From Phytophthora sp. 'mugwort' (taxonomy: Eukaryota > Oomycota > Peronosporomycetes > Peronosporales > Peronosporaceae): a stretch of 64,000 nucleotides of DNA. Made by a program: the position numbers and the translations under genes. The notes beneath the pieces were generated by a model. That model was not told the origin of the DNA. It saw only the letters and a list, made by a program, of their open reading frames with translations, and ran no database searches. Positions 25,827-38,018 of the stretch are shown piece by piece (positions within the stretch are counted from its first letter, which is position 1; each line of letters begins with the position of its first letter). The stretch lies in the NCBI GenBank assembly GCA_033558025.1, contig JAUCEF010000012.1, forward strand, positions 2,232,001-2,296,000. Reading direction: 5' to 3'.

Positions 25827-26170
25827 TATTAAGGGTTGCCGGGTTTTTGGTACTGTGTACCAGTAACCGGTTAACCCGAACCGGTCCAACACGATCCCGC
25901 GATGTTTACGGTACGTTGTTTACGCAACCGATGATTAGACGAGTAGGATGATTGGACGAGTGCGGAGTGTTGGTGATTGGATGCACCAAATGATTGGATG
26001 CAGGGCTGCATATCTATGTGGTAGACTAGGTAGTGTAAGCCCCGATAAATCAATCACTTTCGAATCTTCCTTCTTCAGCTCAAGTGGTCTTCACTCCGGT
26101 CCTCGCACCCAAGTGCAGAACTCCCTTCGCTCCGTCCACGCTTCGCTTCAAGACCTCAACACCTTTATCA
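25827..26170 (+). repeat. A'-type LTR closing the array
   Basis: 344 bp, TATTAAGGG...CTTTATCA, clearly closer to the LTRs at 48790-55543 than to the family A LTRs. Sequence of family B pol follows directly (TCTCGCGG), so the array appears to sit inside a B element whose 5' half lies left of the window. Confidence 0.85.
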
Positions 26171-26171
26171 T

Positions 26172-28330
26172 CTCGCGGACGACGGTGTGGTTCAGGCTGT
26201 GGGGACCGGCGACATTGTGATGTCGATGAAGACCCCGCGAGGCATGAAGAAGGGTGTACTCACGAACGTGTGGCACATTCCGAAGCTGTCGCGCAACCTG
26301 TTTTCGGTTGATCGGTTCACTAAGGACGTCGGGCCAGTTATCTTCGAGAGCGACGGGTGCTTCGCTGAAACGAAGAGTCTCAAGTGGAAGCTCGGCGCTC
26401 GTGAGGGCAAAGGGCTGTTCAAGCTGTGCATGACTCCGATGATGCCTGACGAGGCCAATGCGGCAAGTTCGAAGGATCGCCAAGGGGACACCACGTCGTA
26501 CCTCTGGCACCTTCGACTTGGTCACATCGGCCATGGCGGTCTAGACGCCATCGTCAAGAAGGGCTACGGTGTTGGTATCGATATGGCGTCGGTGAAGCAG
26601 TGGGAGTTATGCGACGGATGCTCACTCGGCAAGCAAACGCGAGTAAGCTACATGAAGACGTCGCCAAACCGTGCCAAGCAAGTGCTAGAAGTCGTACACA
26701 GTGATGTATGCGGTCCCATGCAGACGCCGACCTTTGGAGGCAAGCGCTATTTTGTCACGTTTATCGATGACAAGTCGCACTTCTGTGTGGTGTACTTGCT
26801 GCGCAACAAGTCCGAGGTGGCCGACAAGTTCGCGCAATTCGTCGCGTTAGCTGAGACCCAGACTGGCAAGCGCGTGAAAATGCTGCGGAGCGACAACGGC
26901 GGCGAGTACACTTCGGGTGAGATGGCCAAGTTCTGTGCGGACCGTGGTATCATGCAGAAGTTCACGCCGCCATACACGCCTCAGCTGAACGGAGTCGCCG
27001 AGCGCATGAACCGGACGTTGGTGGAGTGTGCGCGTTACATGCTGGAACATGCTGGATTGCCCAAGACGTATTGGGGTGAAGCTGTCGTGACAGCTACGTT
27101 CCTCCGTAATCGGTGTCCGACGCGTGCCATCAACCACGACAAGTCGCCGCACCAAGTTTGGACAGGCAAGAAACCGCTGCTGGCGAACCTCAAGGTGTTC
27201 GGTTGCCACGCGTACGTGCACGTGCCGAAGGAGAAGCGCACCAAGTTTGACGCTCGGTCGGTGCGCTGTCGGTTCCTGGGATACTCGGAGCATGAGAAAG
27301 CGTACCGTTTCGAAGAGACCAAGAGCGGTGGCGTGCTGGTGAGCCGCGACGCGCAGTTTATGGAAGACGTCTTCGACAGTGGGAGACGTGACTACCATCA
27401 GAGGGAGGTGGTGGTCATTCAAGATGAAGAGACGACGGATCAAGATTCGTTGCAGTCGGATGAAGACGACAAAGAAGAAGAAGACGAAGAAGCAGCGCGG
27501 GACGAAGGTTTTGAACCAGGCAGCAAGCGACACCAGCGGACGCAGTCGCTGGAAGAAGCGGTGGAGACCCCGAGTGCCAAGCGATACGCGTCAGAGAATC
27601 GACGCCAAGGCCTGGATGAGATGTATGCCATGGCTCGAGACAACGACAAGAGCTTCGAGGCGGCGTACGTCGTGGATTCAGTGGGAGAAATGCCGACCAC
27701 GTTCAAGTCGGCGATGGAATCCAGCGACGCACGCAAATGGAAGGAGGCCTGCGACTCGGAGTACGACTCGCTGCGCAAGAACGACACATGGGACGTGGTA
27801 CCGCTGCCCAAGGGACGCAAGGCCATCGGCTGTCGATGGGTCTTTCGCGTGAAGGAGAACCCAGCCGGCGAGATCGAACGATACAAGGCGCGCCTGGTGG
27901 CTAAGGGCTTCTCGCAGAAGCACGGCATCGACTACGACGAGACCTTCGCGCCCGTGGCCAAGTTCACGTCGATCCGGGTGGTGTTGAGCATGGCTGCCAA
28001 GTACGGGCTCAAGCTGCACCAGATGGACGTTAAGACAGCCTTTCTTAACGGCGTCCTGGATGAAGAAATCTACATGCAACAGCCCGACGGATACGTTGAC
28101 GAAGACCACCCGGAGTACGTATGCAAGCTCAAGCGGTCATTGTACGGATTGAAACAGTCGCCGCGCATGTGGAACCAGACCATCGACGACTTCATGCTAA
28201 AGATCGAGTTCACCAAGTGTAAGACCGACCACTGCGTGTACATCAAGAGGGACGGCGACATCATGGTACTGGTAGTGCTCTACGTTGACGACCTCATCAT
28301 TGCAAGCAACAACGATGACTTGCTGGAATC
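26172..28330 (+). pseudogene. Family B-related copia pol fragment (protease end to RT)
   Basis: The frame is open without a stop from 26172. It begins just C-terminal of the protease active site, then encodes the HHCC region ([11 protein letters not shown]...CDGC), the integrase D-D-E ([26 protein letters not shown]), an acidic linker and the RT up to LYVDDLIIA. It is cut off at 28330 by a B LTR. It is diverged from the complete B elements except for bases 27543-27970, which match 31002-31429 without a visible mismatch. RNase H is missing. Confidence 0.85.
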
Positions 28331-28642
28331 TGTTGTCAAGGAGACGCCTCGAGCAGCTGCTGTATACCGGTAGGATACCGGTATGACCTTCACTCAGTGG
28401 CACCTCAATCACTCCGGCGATCACGGGACGATGATTACGATGCACGTGGGTACAAGATTGTGGGTACAGGATGGGCTCTACGTGGCGCTCTGCGATTGGC
28501 AGAAGTAACTCAGTATCCAGTAGAGAATCCAGTAGAGTGTACCCAGTAGGTAGAACTGTAGGCTTAGAGGTAGCAAGGAGTTTGCGAACTAAGGACCTAA
28601 ATCAATCACTTTGCATTTTGCCATCAAGTGACCAAGCCTTTT
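28331..28642 (+). repeat. Copia-B 5' LTR
   Basis: 312 bp, TGTTGTCAAGG...CAAGCCTTTT. It contains the palindromic ATACCGGTAGGATACCGGT near the start and repeated CCAGTAGAG motifs near 28518-28540. It is unrelated in sequence to the A LTR apart from the ACCGGT palindromes. Confidence 0.9.
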
Positions 28643-28658
28643 GGTTATGAGCCCAAGC
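28643..28658 (+). promoter_or_regulatory. Primer binding site of family B with gag ATG
   Basis: GGTTATGAGCCCAAGC, identical to the family A site. The ATG at 28647 opens the B polyprotein, so its first residues (MSPS) equal those of family A although the rest of Gag is unrelated at the N-terminus. The same site lies at 42351-42366. Confidence 0.85.
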
Positions 28659-31600
28659 CCCGCCTTCTTTGAAGACCCCGACTACGCCTTCGCCATGGAC
28701 GCCACGCAGACCTCCACCTCTCGCATCAACAAGTTCGCCGGAACCAACTTCCACACGTGGAAGTTCAAGATGCAGATGGTGCTCGAGGAGCGCGAACTGT
28801 GGGAAGTGACAAGTGGGGAAGTGAAGCTGGAGCACTGCCAGACCGCGGCCGATCAAGCGCTCTTTCGGAAGAAGTCGCGCAAGGCGCTGGCGATGATCTG
28901 TCTCGCGATGGAGGATTCGCAGCTGCCGCTGGTTCGCTCGGCGAGTGGCGCGCATGATGCATGGTCAAGACTGGAAGGACACTTCGAGAAGAAGAGTTTG
29001 GCCAACAAGTTCTTTCTTCGTCGACGTTTCTTCACGCTCATGATGGAGGAAGGTGATGATGTGCTTCAACACATCAACAAGCTCAAGACTCTGGCGGAAC
29101 AGCTCGACGCGGTCGGCGCTCCGGTCAGCGAGGACGACTTGGTGATCACGCTTCTCGGGAGCCTGAGCGAGTCGTATCAGTTCCTGATCACGGCGTTGGA
29201 GTCAAGATCCGACACGCTGACGTGGGAGCTGGTGACGTCTCGGCTGCTACATGAAGACATGAAGCGCAAGGAGCAGGGTGGCGATGGAGATGGCGCCGCG
29301 CCTGGCCAGGCGTTCATGATGACGGACAACAAGCATAAGGGCCGACCGTCGAAGAAGAACGGTGCGTGCCACAACTGCGGCAAGCATGGACATTGGATCG
29401 CGGAGTGTCCCTCGCGGATCCATGACAACACGGAACGGCAGCGCTCGCAGCGTGCCAACGTCTCGCTTGAGGACGACTCTGGCGACTATCTCTTCTTCGT
29501 CGACGGCGATGACGATGCGGCCATGGCAGCGTCGGCGAGTGGTACATGGCTGGTCGACTCGGGTGCGACGCAGCACATGGCGCACTCCAAGAAGTTCATG
29601 AGAAACTACAAGGCCTTCACTCCGGTCGACGTGCGTCTTGCAGACGACGGTGTGGTTCAAGCGATCGGCAGCGGCGACATTGTGATGGAGATGAAGACGC
29701 CTCGTGGCATCAAGAAGGGTGTGCTCACGAACGTGTGGCACATTTCCAAGCTAACGCGCAACCTCTTCTCGATCGGGCGCTTCACCAAGGACGTCGGATC
29801 AGTGACCTTCGACAGCGACGGATGCTTCATCGCGCTGAAGGGGATGAAGTGCACGATAGGTGCGCGTGACGGCAAGCTGTTCAAGCTGTGCATGACGCCC
29901 GTGCGCCTGGACGAAGCGAATTCGGCGAGTCCGAACGGGAGCCAAGGGGACACCAAGTCGTACCTCTGGCACCTTCGACTAGGCCACATCGGTCACGCTG
30001 GGCTCGACGCCATCGTCAAGAAGAAGCTCAGCGTCGGCATTGACCTCGGGTCCGCGAGCAAGTGGGAGACGTGCGACGGATGCGCGCTCGGCAAGCAGAC
30101 GCGATTGAGTCTCGAATCGACATCGCCCAAGCGTGCCAATGAACTACTGGAGGTTGTGCACAGTGACGTATGCGGGCCCATGCGCACGCCGACGTTTGGC
30201 GGCAAGCGCTACTTCGTCACCTTTATCGACGACAAGTCCCGCTACTGCGTGGTGTACCTGGTGAAGAACAAGTGGGAGGTGGCCGACAAGTTCGCGCACT
30301 TTGTGGCGTTTGCGGAAACACAGACCGGCAAGCGCGTCAAGGAGCTTCGCAGTGACAACGGTGGTGAGTACAAATCCGACAAAATGGCCAAGTTTTGCAG
30401 CAAGCGCGGCATCGTGCAGAAGTTCACGCCGCCATACACGCCGCAGCTCAACGGAATCGCGGAGCGCATGAACCGGACGCTAGTTGAATGCGCGCGGTGC
30501 ATGCTGGAGCACGCGAGTCTGTCCAAGGCATACTGGGGCGAAGCAGTCATGACGGCTATGTTCCTGCGCAACCGCTGTCCGACACATGCGCTTGACAACG
30601 ATAAGTCTCCGTACGAGCTGTGGACTGCCAAGAAACCATTGCTGGCCAACCTCAAAGTCTTCGGTTGCCACGCCTACGTGCATGTGGCGAGAGAGAAGCG
30701 AACCAAGCTGGATGCGCGATCGGTGCGATGCAGGTTCCTGGGGTACTCGGACCACGAGAAAGCGTATCGGTTCGAGGAGATCGAGAGTGGTCGCGTGCTG
30801 GTGAGCCGCGATGCACAGTTCATGGAAGACGTCTGCGACGGTGGAAGATGCGACTACAAACCCAAGGAGGCGCTGGTGGACCTTCAAGATGCGGAAGAAG
30901 GCACCATGGACAAAGATGAACAGTCGGCATCGGACGACGAAGATGAAGAGACTGCGCGGGATGATGAATTCTTGCCCGGCAGCAAGAGACACCCGCGGAC
31001 ACAGTCGCTGGAAGAAGCGGTGGAGACCCCGAGTGCCAAGCGATACGCGTCAGAGAATCGACGCCAAGGCCTGGATGAGATGTATGCCATGGCTCGAGAC
31101 AACGACAAGAGCTTCGAGGCGGCGTACGTCGTGGATTCAGTGGGAGAAATGCCGACCACGTTCAAGTCGGCGATGGAATCCAGCGACGCACGCAAATGGA
31201 AGGAGGCCTGCGACTCGGAGTACGACTCGCTGCGCAAGAACGACACATGGGACGTGGTACCGCTGCCCAAGGGACGCAAGGCCATCGGCTGTCGATGGGT
31301 CTTTCGCGTGAAGGAGAACCCAGCCGGCGAGATCGAACGATACAAGGCGCGCCTGGTGGCTAAGGGCTTCTCGCAGAAGCACGGCATCGACTACGACGAG
31401 ACCTTCGCGCCCGTGGCCAAGTTCACGTCCATCCGAATCGTGCTAGCGATGGCTGCCAAGTACGGGCTCAAGCTGCACCAGATGGACGTTAAGACAGCCT
31501 TTCTTAACGGCGTCCTGGATGAAGACATCTACATGCAGCAGCCGGACGGATACACAAGCGAAGGACGCCCGGATCATGTGTGCAAGCTCAGCGCGCGCTC

Positions 31601-32776
31601 TACGGTCTCAAGCAGTCGCCGCGCATGTGGAACCACACCATCGACGACTTTATGCTCAAGCTGGACTTCGACAAGTGCGAGACCGACCACTGCGTCTACG
31701 TCAAGCGCAACGGCGACAGCATGGTGCTCGTGGTGCTGTATGTGGACGACCTGGTGATTGCGAGCAGCGATGACGACATGCTCAAGGCGACCAAGAGCGC
31801 ACTAAGCAAGCGGTTCGAGATGACGGACCTAGGCGAGCTGAGCTAGTTTCTCGGAATGGAGATCAAGCAAGACATCAAGGCTGGTGAGGTGACGATGCGG
31901 CAGACCAAGTTCGCGCGGAGCATCCTGAGCAAGTTCAGCATGGAGAACAGCAAGCCCGTGAAAACGCCGCAGGATCCCGGACTCAAGCTGACCAAGGCTA
32001 TGTGCGACGGCGGGTGCAAGCATGATGACACCATGGCAGGCGTGCCTTACCGGAACGCCGTGGGCTGCCTCATGTACTTGATGGTGGGCACCCGACCGGA
32101 TCTGGCTGCGGCAGTGGGCACACTGAGTCAGTTCGCTGCAGACCCATGCCCCACGCACTGGCAAGCACTCAAGCGCGTCCTCCGCTACATCCAAGGCACG
32201 ACGACGTACGGCATCGAGTTTCGCACCAAGGACCAAGACGGCGTCTGCGGCTACTCGGATGCGGACTGGGCGGGTGATGTGGAGTCGCGCCGCAGCACGA
32301 GCGGATACGCGTTCATAATGAGCGGTGGATGCGTGAGTTGGCGCAGCAAGAAGCAGAGGACGGTGGCACTATCGTCGACGGAAGCCGAGTACATGGCGCT
32401 ATCGGAGGCAACACAGGAGGCCGTGTGGCTCAAGGCGTTTCTGCGCGAGATAGGCGAAACCACAGAGGGCAAGGCGATCAAGATCTACGAAGACAACCAA
32501 GGATCCATCGCGCTTGCCAAGAATCCCGAGTTTCACAAGCGTACCAAGCATATCGACATTCGCTACCACTTCGTGCGCGAGAAGGTCGAGGACGGAGAAG
32601 TGGTGCTCGAGTACTGTCCGACGCAAGACATGCTGGCGGACCTGATGACCAAGCCCATTCCAACGGCGCAGTTCGACTATCTCCGGAGCAAGCTCGGCAT
32701 CGAAGCACCGAAGGCTATCGAGTCGAGTGGGAGTGTTGTCAAGGAGACGCCTCGAGCAGCTACTGTATACCGGTAG
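28647..32776 (+). pseudogene. Copia-B gag-pol, copy 1, one frameshift and one stop
   Basis: Frame 1 encodes Gag (UBN2-type), the knuckle CHNCGKHGHWIAEC, retropepsin (LVDSGATQHM), the HHCC region, the integrase D-D-E ([25 protein letters not shown]) and the first half of the RT. A one-base gain at about 31590 (CTCAGCGCGCG) ends it at 31757. The RT resumes in another frame with LYVDDLVIA and is stopped by TAG at 31844-31846 (GELS*FLGME). The last frame holds the RT end and RNase H (DADWAGD, EAEYMAL). The stop at 32774-32776 lies inside the 3' LTR. Copy 2 has both lesions, so the source was already defective. Confidence 0.9.
32725..32733 (+). promoter_or_regulatory. Polypurine tract of copia B
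   Basis: GAGTGGGAG directly precedes the B 3' LTR (32734); the same purine run precedes the LTR at 46442. Confidence 0.6.
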
Positions 32777-33045
32777 GATACCGGTATGACCTTCACTCAG
32801 TGGCACCTCAATCACTCCGGCGATTACGAGACGATGATTACGATGCACGTGGGTACAAGATTGTGGGTACAAGATGGGCTCTACGTGGCGCTCTGCGATT
32901 GGCTGAAGTAACTCAGTATCCAGTAGAGAATCCAGTAGAGTGTACCCAGTAGGTAGAACTGTAGGCTTAGAGGTAGCAAGGAGTTTGCGAACTAAGGACC
33001 TAAATCAATCACTTTGCATTTTGCCATCAAGTGACCAAGCCTTTT
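32734..33045 (+). repeat. Copia-B 3' LTR
   Basis: 312 bp, nearly identical to 28331-28642. The pol reading frame runs about 43 bases into it. Confidence 0.9.
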
Positions 33046-33614
33046 CATTCGACTTGGAGGCACCCGTGTTATCACCAACCGAGAAGAGGAAGTCGCCAGA
33101 GTCATCTTCACTCTGCGCGACATTCGCTCGTTGCGGCCTATGCCGCTCCGCGTTCTCGCGGATTCGCACCGGACACTAGGCGATCCAATGTCCGTGCTCG
33201 CCACAGTAGTGACAGGCACTAGTCTTCTGCGCCTGCCGACCCTTGCGCTTGTTGTCGCTTGTCATGAACGCTTGACCTTGACCGTGCGCGGTGCCGTCCG
33301 TACCGCCACCTTGTTCCTTGCGCTTCATGTCCTCATGCAGCAGCCGAGACGTCACGAGTTCCCACGACAGTGAGTCTGCTCTCGACTCCAACGCCGTGAT
33401 CAGGAACTGGTACGACTCGCTCAGACTTCCCAAAAGCGTGATCACAAAGTCGTCCTCGCTGACCGGAGCGCCCACTGCGTCGAGCTGCTCCGCCAGCGTC
33501 TTGATCTTGTTGATGTGCTCCAGCACATCATCACCTTCGTCCATCATCGTCGTGAAGAAACGCCGACGAAGAAAGAGCTTGTTGGCCAAACTCTTCTTCT
33601 CGAAGTGTCCTTCC
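33046..33614 (-). pseudogene. Copia-B gag fragment (distal part), minus strand
   Basis: The minus strand encodes Gag from FFLRRR-like sequence through the UBN2 region to a CHYCGEHGHWIA knuckle. There the frame stops at about 33179, and B-like sequence continues out of frame. It is the continuation of the gag start at 38369-38701, the two pieces being separated by the A element at 33615. The left side is cut by the B LTR ending at 33045. Protein variants (DEGDDVLEHINKIK) show a diverged B subtype. Confidence 0.8.
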
Positions 33615-33964
33615 TATTGACGGTTACCGGTTTGGTATCAGTTATTAGCCGTGAACCGGTTAACCCGAACCGGTCCAATCCGAACCCACGTTGATTATGG
33701 TGATTACGGTAAGTTGTTTACGCCACCGATGATTAGACGAGTAGGATGATTGGACGAACACCGGTGAGTGATGGTTGATTAGATGCACTAGGTGATAGGA
33801 CGCAGGGTCGCGTGTCTATAACAGTAGGGTGTAAGCTCCAACAATTCAATCACTTTCGAATCTTCATTCTACCCCTCAAGTGCCTTCGCTCCGGTCCCGC
33901 CGTCTGCGACGTCCCTCCCTCCGCTTCGTACAAGCTTCGTGTCCAAGATCCATACCTTTCATCA
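33615..33964 (+). repeat. Copia-A 5' LTR of the CTTCC insertion
   Basis: 350 bp; it differs from the 3' partner at GGTTTGG/GGATTGG, TTGATTAG/TTGCTTAG and TGCGACG/TGCAACG. Confidence 0.95.
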
Positions 33965-33968
33965 GGTT

Positions 33969-36900
33969 ATGAGCCCAAGCACCATGGTCTCTGCCCAAGA
34001 CGCCTCGACCAAGGTCTCCATTGACAAGTTCAACGGGGACAACTACCCGACGTGGAACCGCTACATGCGTGGCGTGTTCCTGACCAAGTCGACGTGGCAT
34101 GTCGTGAACCGTGAGACGACGCCAAGCTACACGGACTCGCGGGCCAAGGACGACTACGTCAAGTTGAGCAACATCGCTTTCGGACTGATGCTGCTCCACA
34201 TGGACGCGGACTACCACCATGTGGTCGACGACTGCGAGGAAGCGTGGGTTGCCTGGTCGCGCCTGAAGACGCTGTACGGTGGATCGCAGAAGGCTGGACG
34301 CATCTACCTGAAGCGCCAACTCTTCAGCATGGAGATGTCGGAAGGCGGCAATGTGTTGCATCATTGCAACGAGGTCCTCAACATCAGCGCCAAGCTCAGC
34401 AGCATCGGTGCCAAGATGGAGGACGAGGACGTGGCGATCTGCTTGTTGCGCAGCCTCCCCAAGAGCTACGAGAACGTCGTGCTGAACTTGGAGATGAGCA
34501 GCGCTGAACTGCGGTCGCAAGACGTCGTGAAGGTGCTCACGAACGAGCACATCAAGAGACAAGGCGAGAAGACGGCGACGGTGAAGACTGAGAACGCGGC
34601 CAAGGCGTTCAACACCGACCGAGAGTCTCGCCAGTGTACGTACTGCGGAAAAGTGGGGCACACGATTGACAAGTGCTGGACCAAGCAGAAGGACGAGAAC
34701 CGAGGGCCGAGACGCGGCGGCAACGGCCGTGGACGCGGGGCCAACAACATCCAGTGGAGAAACGACAGCAACGGCTACGACTACGACTACGATCGAGTAG
34801 CGTTCGCGGTTTCACTGGAATGTGGGGTTTCGACGGGCAAGAATGTGTCCGGGATGTGGGCGGTCGACAGCGGCGCAACGCACCACATCTGCAACGACAA
34901 GACCAAGTTCGTCCATTTGATTGAGCGGAACGAAGGCGAACTTTCGGTGGCCGACGGCAACAAGGCGGCCATCATGGGTGTGGGGACCATCGTGGAACAA
35001 GTGGTTCTGCCCAATGGCGACGAGCGCGAGATCGAGATCAAGAACGCGCTGTACGTGCCAAGCATGAGCAAGAATCTGCTTTCGGTACCGCAGATCAACA
35101 AAAGTGACAAGTTTCAAGTGGTGTTCGACGGCACCAAGATGCAGATTGCGCACAAAGGCTCCAAGCAAGTGGTGGCGACGGCAAACCTCATGGATGGACT
35201 CTACTGGCTTCAGACGCCTCAGCGATCGGCGAATGCGGCGACGAGTGGCAAGACTGTCGACCTGCACGCGCGCATGGGTCACGCTCCGGTTGAGGTGCTT
35301 CGCAAGATGGTCGACAACCACATGATCAAGGACGCGAAGGCACCTTTCAAGTCGAGCGGACCAAGTCTGTGTCGTGCTTGCCAGCAAGGTAAAATGGTCC
35401 AAAAACCATTCCCAAGCAACCGTGACAAGCGTCGCTACGACACATTTGAGCTGCTCCACTTCGACATCTGCGGACCCATGGAGGAAAACTCGCTTGGCGG
35501 CAGCAAGTACCTGCTACTGATCGTGGACGAAGCCAGTGGATGCATGAAGGGTTTCTGCCTGCGTGCCAAGTCGGAGAGTGAAGCCTGCATCAAGACATAC
35601 ATCATGAAGGTGCAGACGCAGTTTGGCAAGAAGGTCAAGTTTGTGCGGCACGACGGAGCTCGTGAGTTTGCGACCAACTCGCTCAACTCAACGACTTCTA
35701 CGAAGACGAAGGCATCGAGCAGCAAACCACGGTTCCGTACGCGCACCAGACGAACGGCACGGCAGAGCGAGCTATCCGAACTATCGTCACGATCGGCCGC
35801 AGCATGCTGCATCACGCTAAGCTGGACAAGTGTTTCTGGGCTGAGGCGGCCATGACTGCCATCTACGTGAAGAATCGTCTGCCGTCACCCAAGATCGAGC
35901 ACAAGACTCCGTTCGAGATCGTTTACAACTCCAAGCCGAGTGTGAAGCACATGCGTGTGTTCGGCTGTCGGACGTACATTCTGACTCCGAAGGAGAAGCG
36001 GCTCAAGTGGGATCCCAAGGCTCGCGCTGGACTGTTCCTGGGTTACGAAGAAGTGTCCAAGGCGTATCGACTTTATGACATCGAGGCGGGGCAGGTGGTT
36101 ATCAGTCGCGATGTCAACTTCGATGAGTCGACCTTTGGATGTTCACCGACGATTTCCGATGAAGATGTCGACGACCTGGACTTCGACTCGCTCGACATCG
36201 ACAATGATGGTTTCCGCCAGACGGAGTACACGCAGGCAGGGAAGCGCAAGAGCCGCCCGAGTGACGAAGATGAAGCTGCCAGAAAACCGCGAGCTGTGCG
36301 TCATCGACCTGGACTGGAAGAAGCAAGTGCGCCGAACTACTCCCCTCCGCATCGAGCAGACGCAGACGAAGAAGAAAAGTCTGGAGACCAAGATGAAGAA
36401 TCGACTCCACCAGTTTTTTGGCGTGCAAGTGCCAATGCCGTCGAAGCAGGCGATCTATCGGAGCCGACGACATTCCAAGAAGCGGTGAACGGCCCCGACC
36501 AAGTGCACTGGCGCAAGGCGATTCGTGCTGAGCTCGAATCGATGCGACTTCGTGGTGTGTTTCGTGCTGCCAAGTTGCCTAACGGACAACGCGCCATCGG
36601 CACCAAGTGGGTGTTCAAGATCAAGCGCAAAGCGGACGGATCGATCGAGAAGTACAAGGCGCGCCTCGTGGCCAAGGGGTTCAAGCAGAAGTACGGCATC
36701 GACTACACCGAGACGTTCTCGCCCGTGGTCAAGTACGTGACGCTGCGCATGATCATCGCGATTGCCAAGTATTTTGGCTGGCCCCTCGACCAACTCGACG
36801 TGGTGACAGCTTTCCTGTACGGGATAATGAAAGAACTGGTGTTCTGCGCGGTCCCCGAAGGTGTTGATCTCGACGGTGACTTCGACTGCCTGGAATTGGT

Positions 36901-38011
36901 GAAGGCGATCTACGGTCTCAAGCAAGCTTCGCGCGTGTGGAACGAGACCTTCGACGAATTCGTGTGTTCTATCGGTTTTCAAGTATCGGCGTTCGACCCG
37001 TGCCTCTACATCAAGGTTGGCGATGGCCACTGTGTGCTCGTGCTGGTCTACGTTGACGATGTGTTGGTCACCGGAAGTTCGCCCGAACTGATCTCACGCA
37101 CGAAGAACGACCTCAAGACACGCTTCGAAATGACTGACAGTGGCAAGTGTGTGTTCATTCTTGGAATCGAGCTGGTGGATGGCCCGGACGGCAGCGTGAC
37201 GATGTGCCAGCGGCGTTATGTGGATGATATCCTGAAGCGTTTCGGTATGGACGAGTGCTAGGCTGTGGTGAGTCCCGTCGACATAAGCACTCGACTGATT
37301 TCAAGTGACGCAGCGAACAAGGTGAACGCTCCGTTTCGCGAAGCTGTTGGTGCTCTGATACACTTGATGACTGCCACGCGCCCGGACATCGCGTACGCCG
37401 TTGGCTATGCGTCCCGCTTCATGGAGAACCCTCAAGAAGAACACTGGGTTGCGGTCAAGCGTATCTTTCGCTACCTGCAAGGCACCAAGACGCATGGGAT
37501 CTGCTTCAAGCCGGGTGACAACATCGACTTTCGCGGGTACTCGGACGCGGACTGGGCTGGCGACCTCGCGGACCGCAAGTCGACTTCCGGCTACACGTTC
37601 ATGCTAATGGGTGCACCAGTGAGCTGGGGAAGCAAGAAGCAGTCAAGTGTTTCGCTGTCTACGAGTGAGGCGGAGTACATCGCACTCAGTCTGGCGATCC
37701 AAGAGGGCAAGTGGATTCATCGCCTGCTGCGCGAGATTCTGGCGGTCGCTAATGAGACTGGACCCGAGCTCATGATCCGCGAAGACAACCAGTCGTGCAT
37801 CAAGATGACGAAGAACCCAGTGAACCATGGTCGCGCCAAGCACATCGACATCAAGTACCACCACATCCGCGATGAAGTGAAGCGCGGTGAAGTCAAGCTC
37901 GAGTACTGCGAGACTTCTGTGATGCTAGCGGACATCATGACGAAGGCTCTCGCGGGACCACGCCATACGGATCTGACGGCGGCTCTCGGCATTCGTGGGA
38001 CTTCGCATTGA
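33969..38011 (+). pseudogene. Copia-A gag-pol with integrase frameshift and RT stop
   Basis: Gag to protease match array units 3 and 4 (YPTWNRY, IAHKGSK), with two private changes: MVSAQ for MSSAQ and CRACQQGK for CRGCQQGK. The latter is a Gly-to-Ala change inside the integrase zinc motif. The CTCAA duplication is at about 35683-35692. From about 36941 to 37270 the sequence is of the diverged A' type and includes the TAG at 37259-37261 also found in unit 4. It then returns to the A type through RNase H. This short internal patch is typical of gene conversion or template switching. Confidence 0.9.
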
Positions 38012-38018
38012 GGGGGCG

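Larger units (their letters stand above)
1..26170 (+). mobile_element. Head-to-tail tandem array of Ty1/copia family A elements
   Basis: Five internal regions in the same direction are separated by single shared LTRs beginning at 8211, 12615, 17019 and 21423, an exact spacing of 4404 bp, with a final LTR at 25827. The left end lies outside the window. Adjacent units share one LTR instead of each having two with a target duplication, as expected from unequal LTR-LTR recombination or multimer integration. The first internal region is interrupted by an opposite-strand copy (2352-7098). The order Gag, protease, integrase, reverse transcriptase, RNase H is that of Ty1/copia. A collapsed or artificially expanded assembly is the main alternative. 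Confidence 0.85.
28331..33045 (+). mobile_element. Copia family B element, copy 1
   Basis: 312-bp LTRs at both ends, a half-tRNA-iMet primer site and a gag-pol interior. The flanks (GAATC left, CATTC right) do not match each other and belong to different sequences: plus-strand B-type pol on the left, minus-strand B gag on the right. It therefore does not look like a simple insertion. Confidence 0.9.

Noticed and set aside
8211..25827. Regularly spaced repeats resembling a CRISPR-like or satellite array
   Set aside because: The repeats are 350-bp LTRs with primer sites and polypurine tracts, and the spacers are gag-pol genes.
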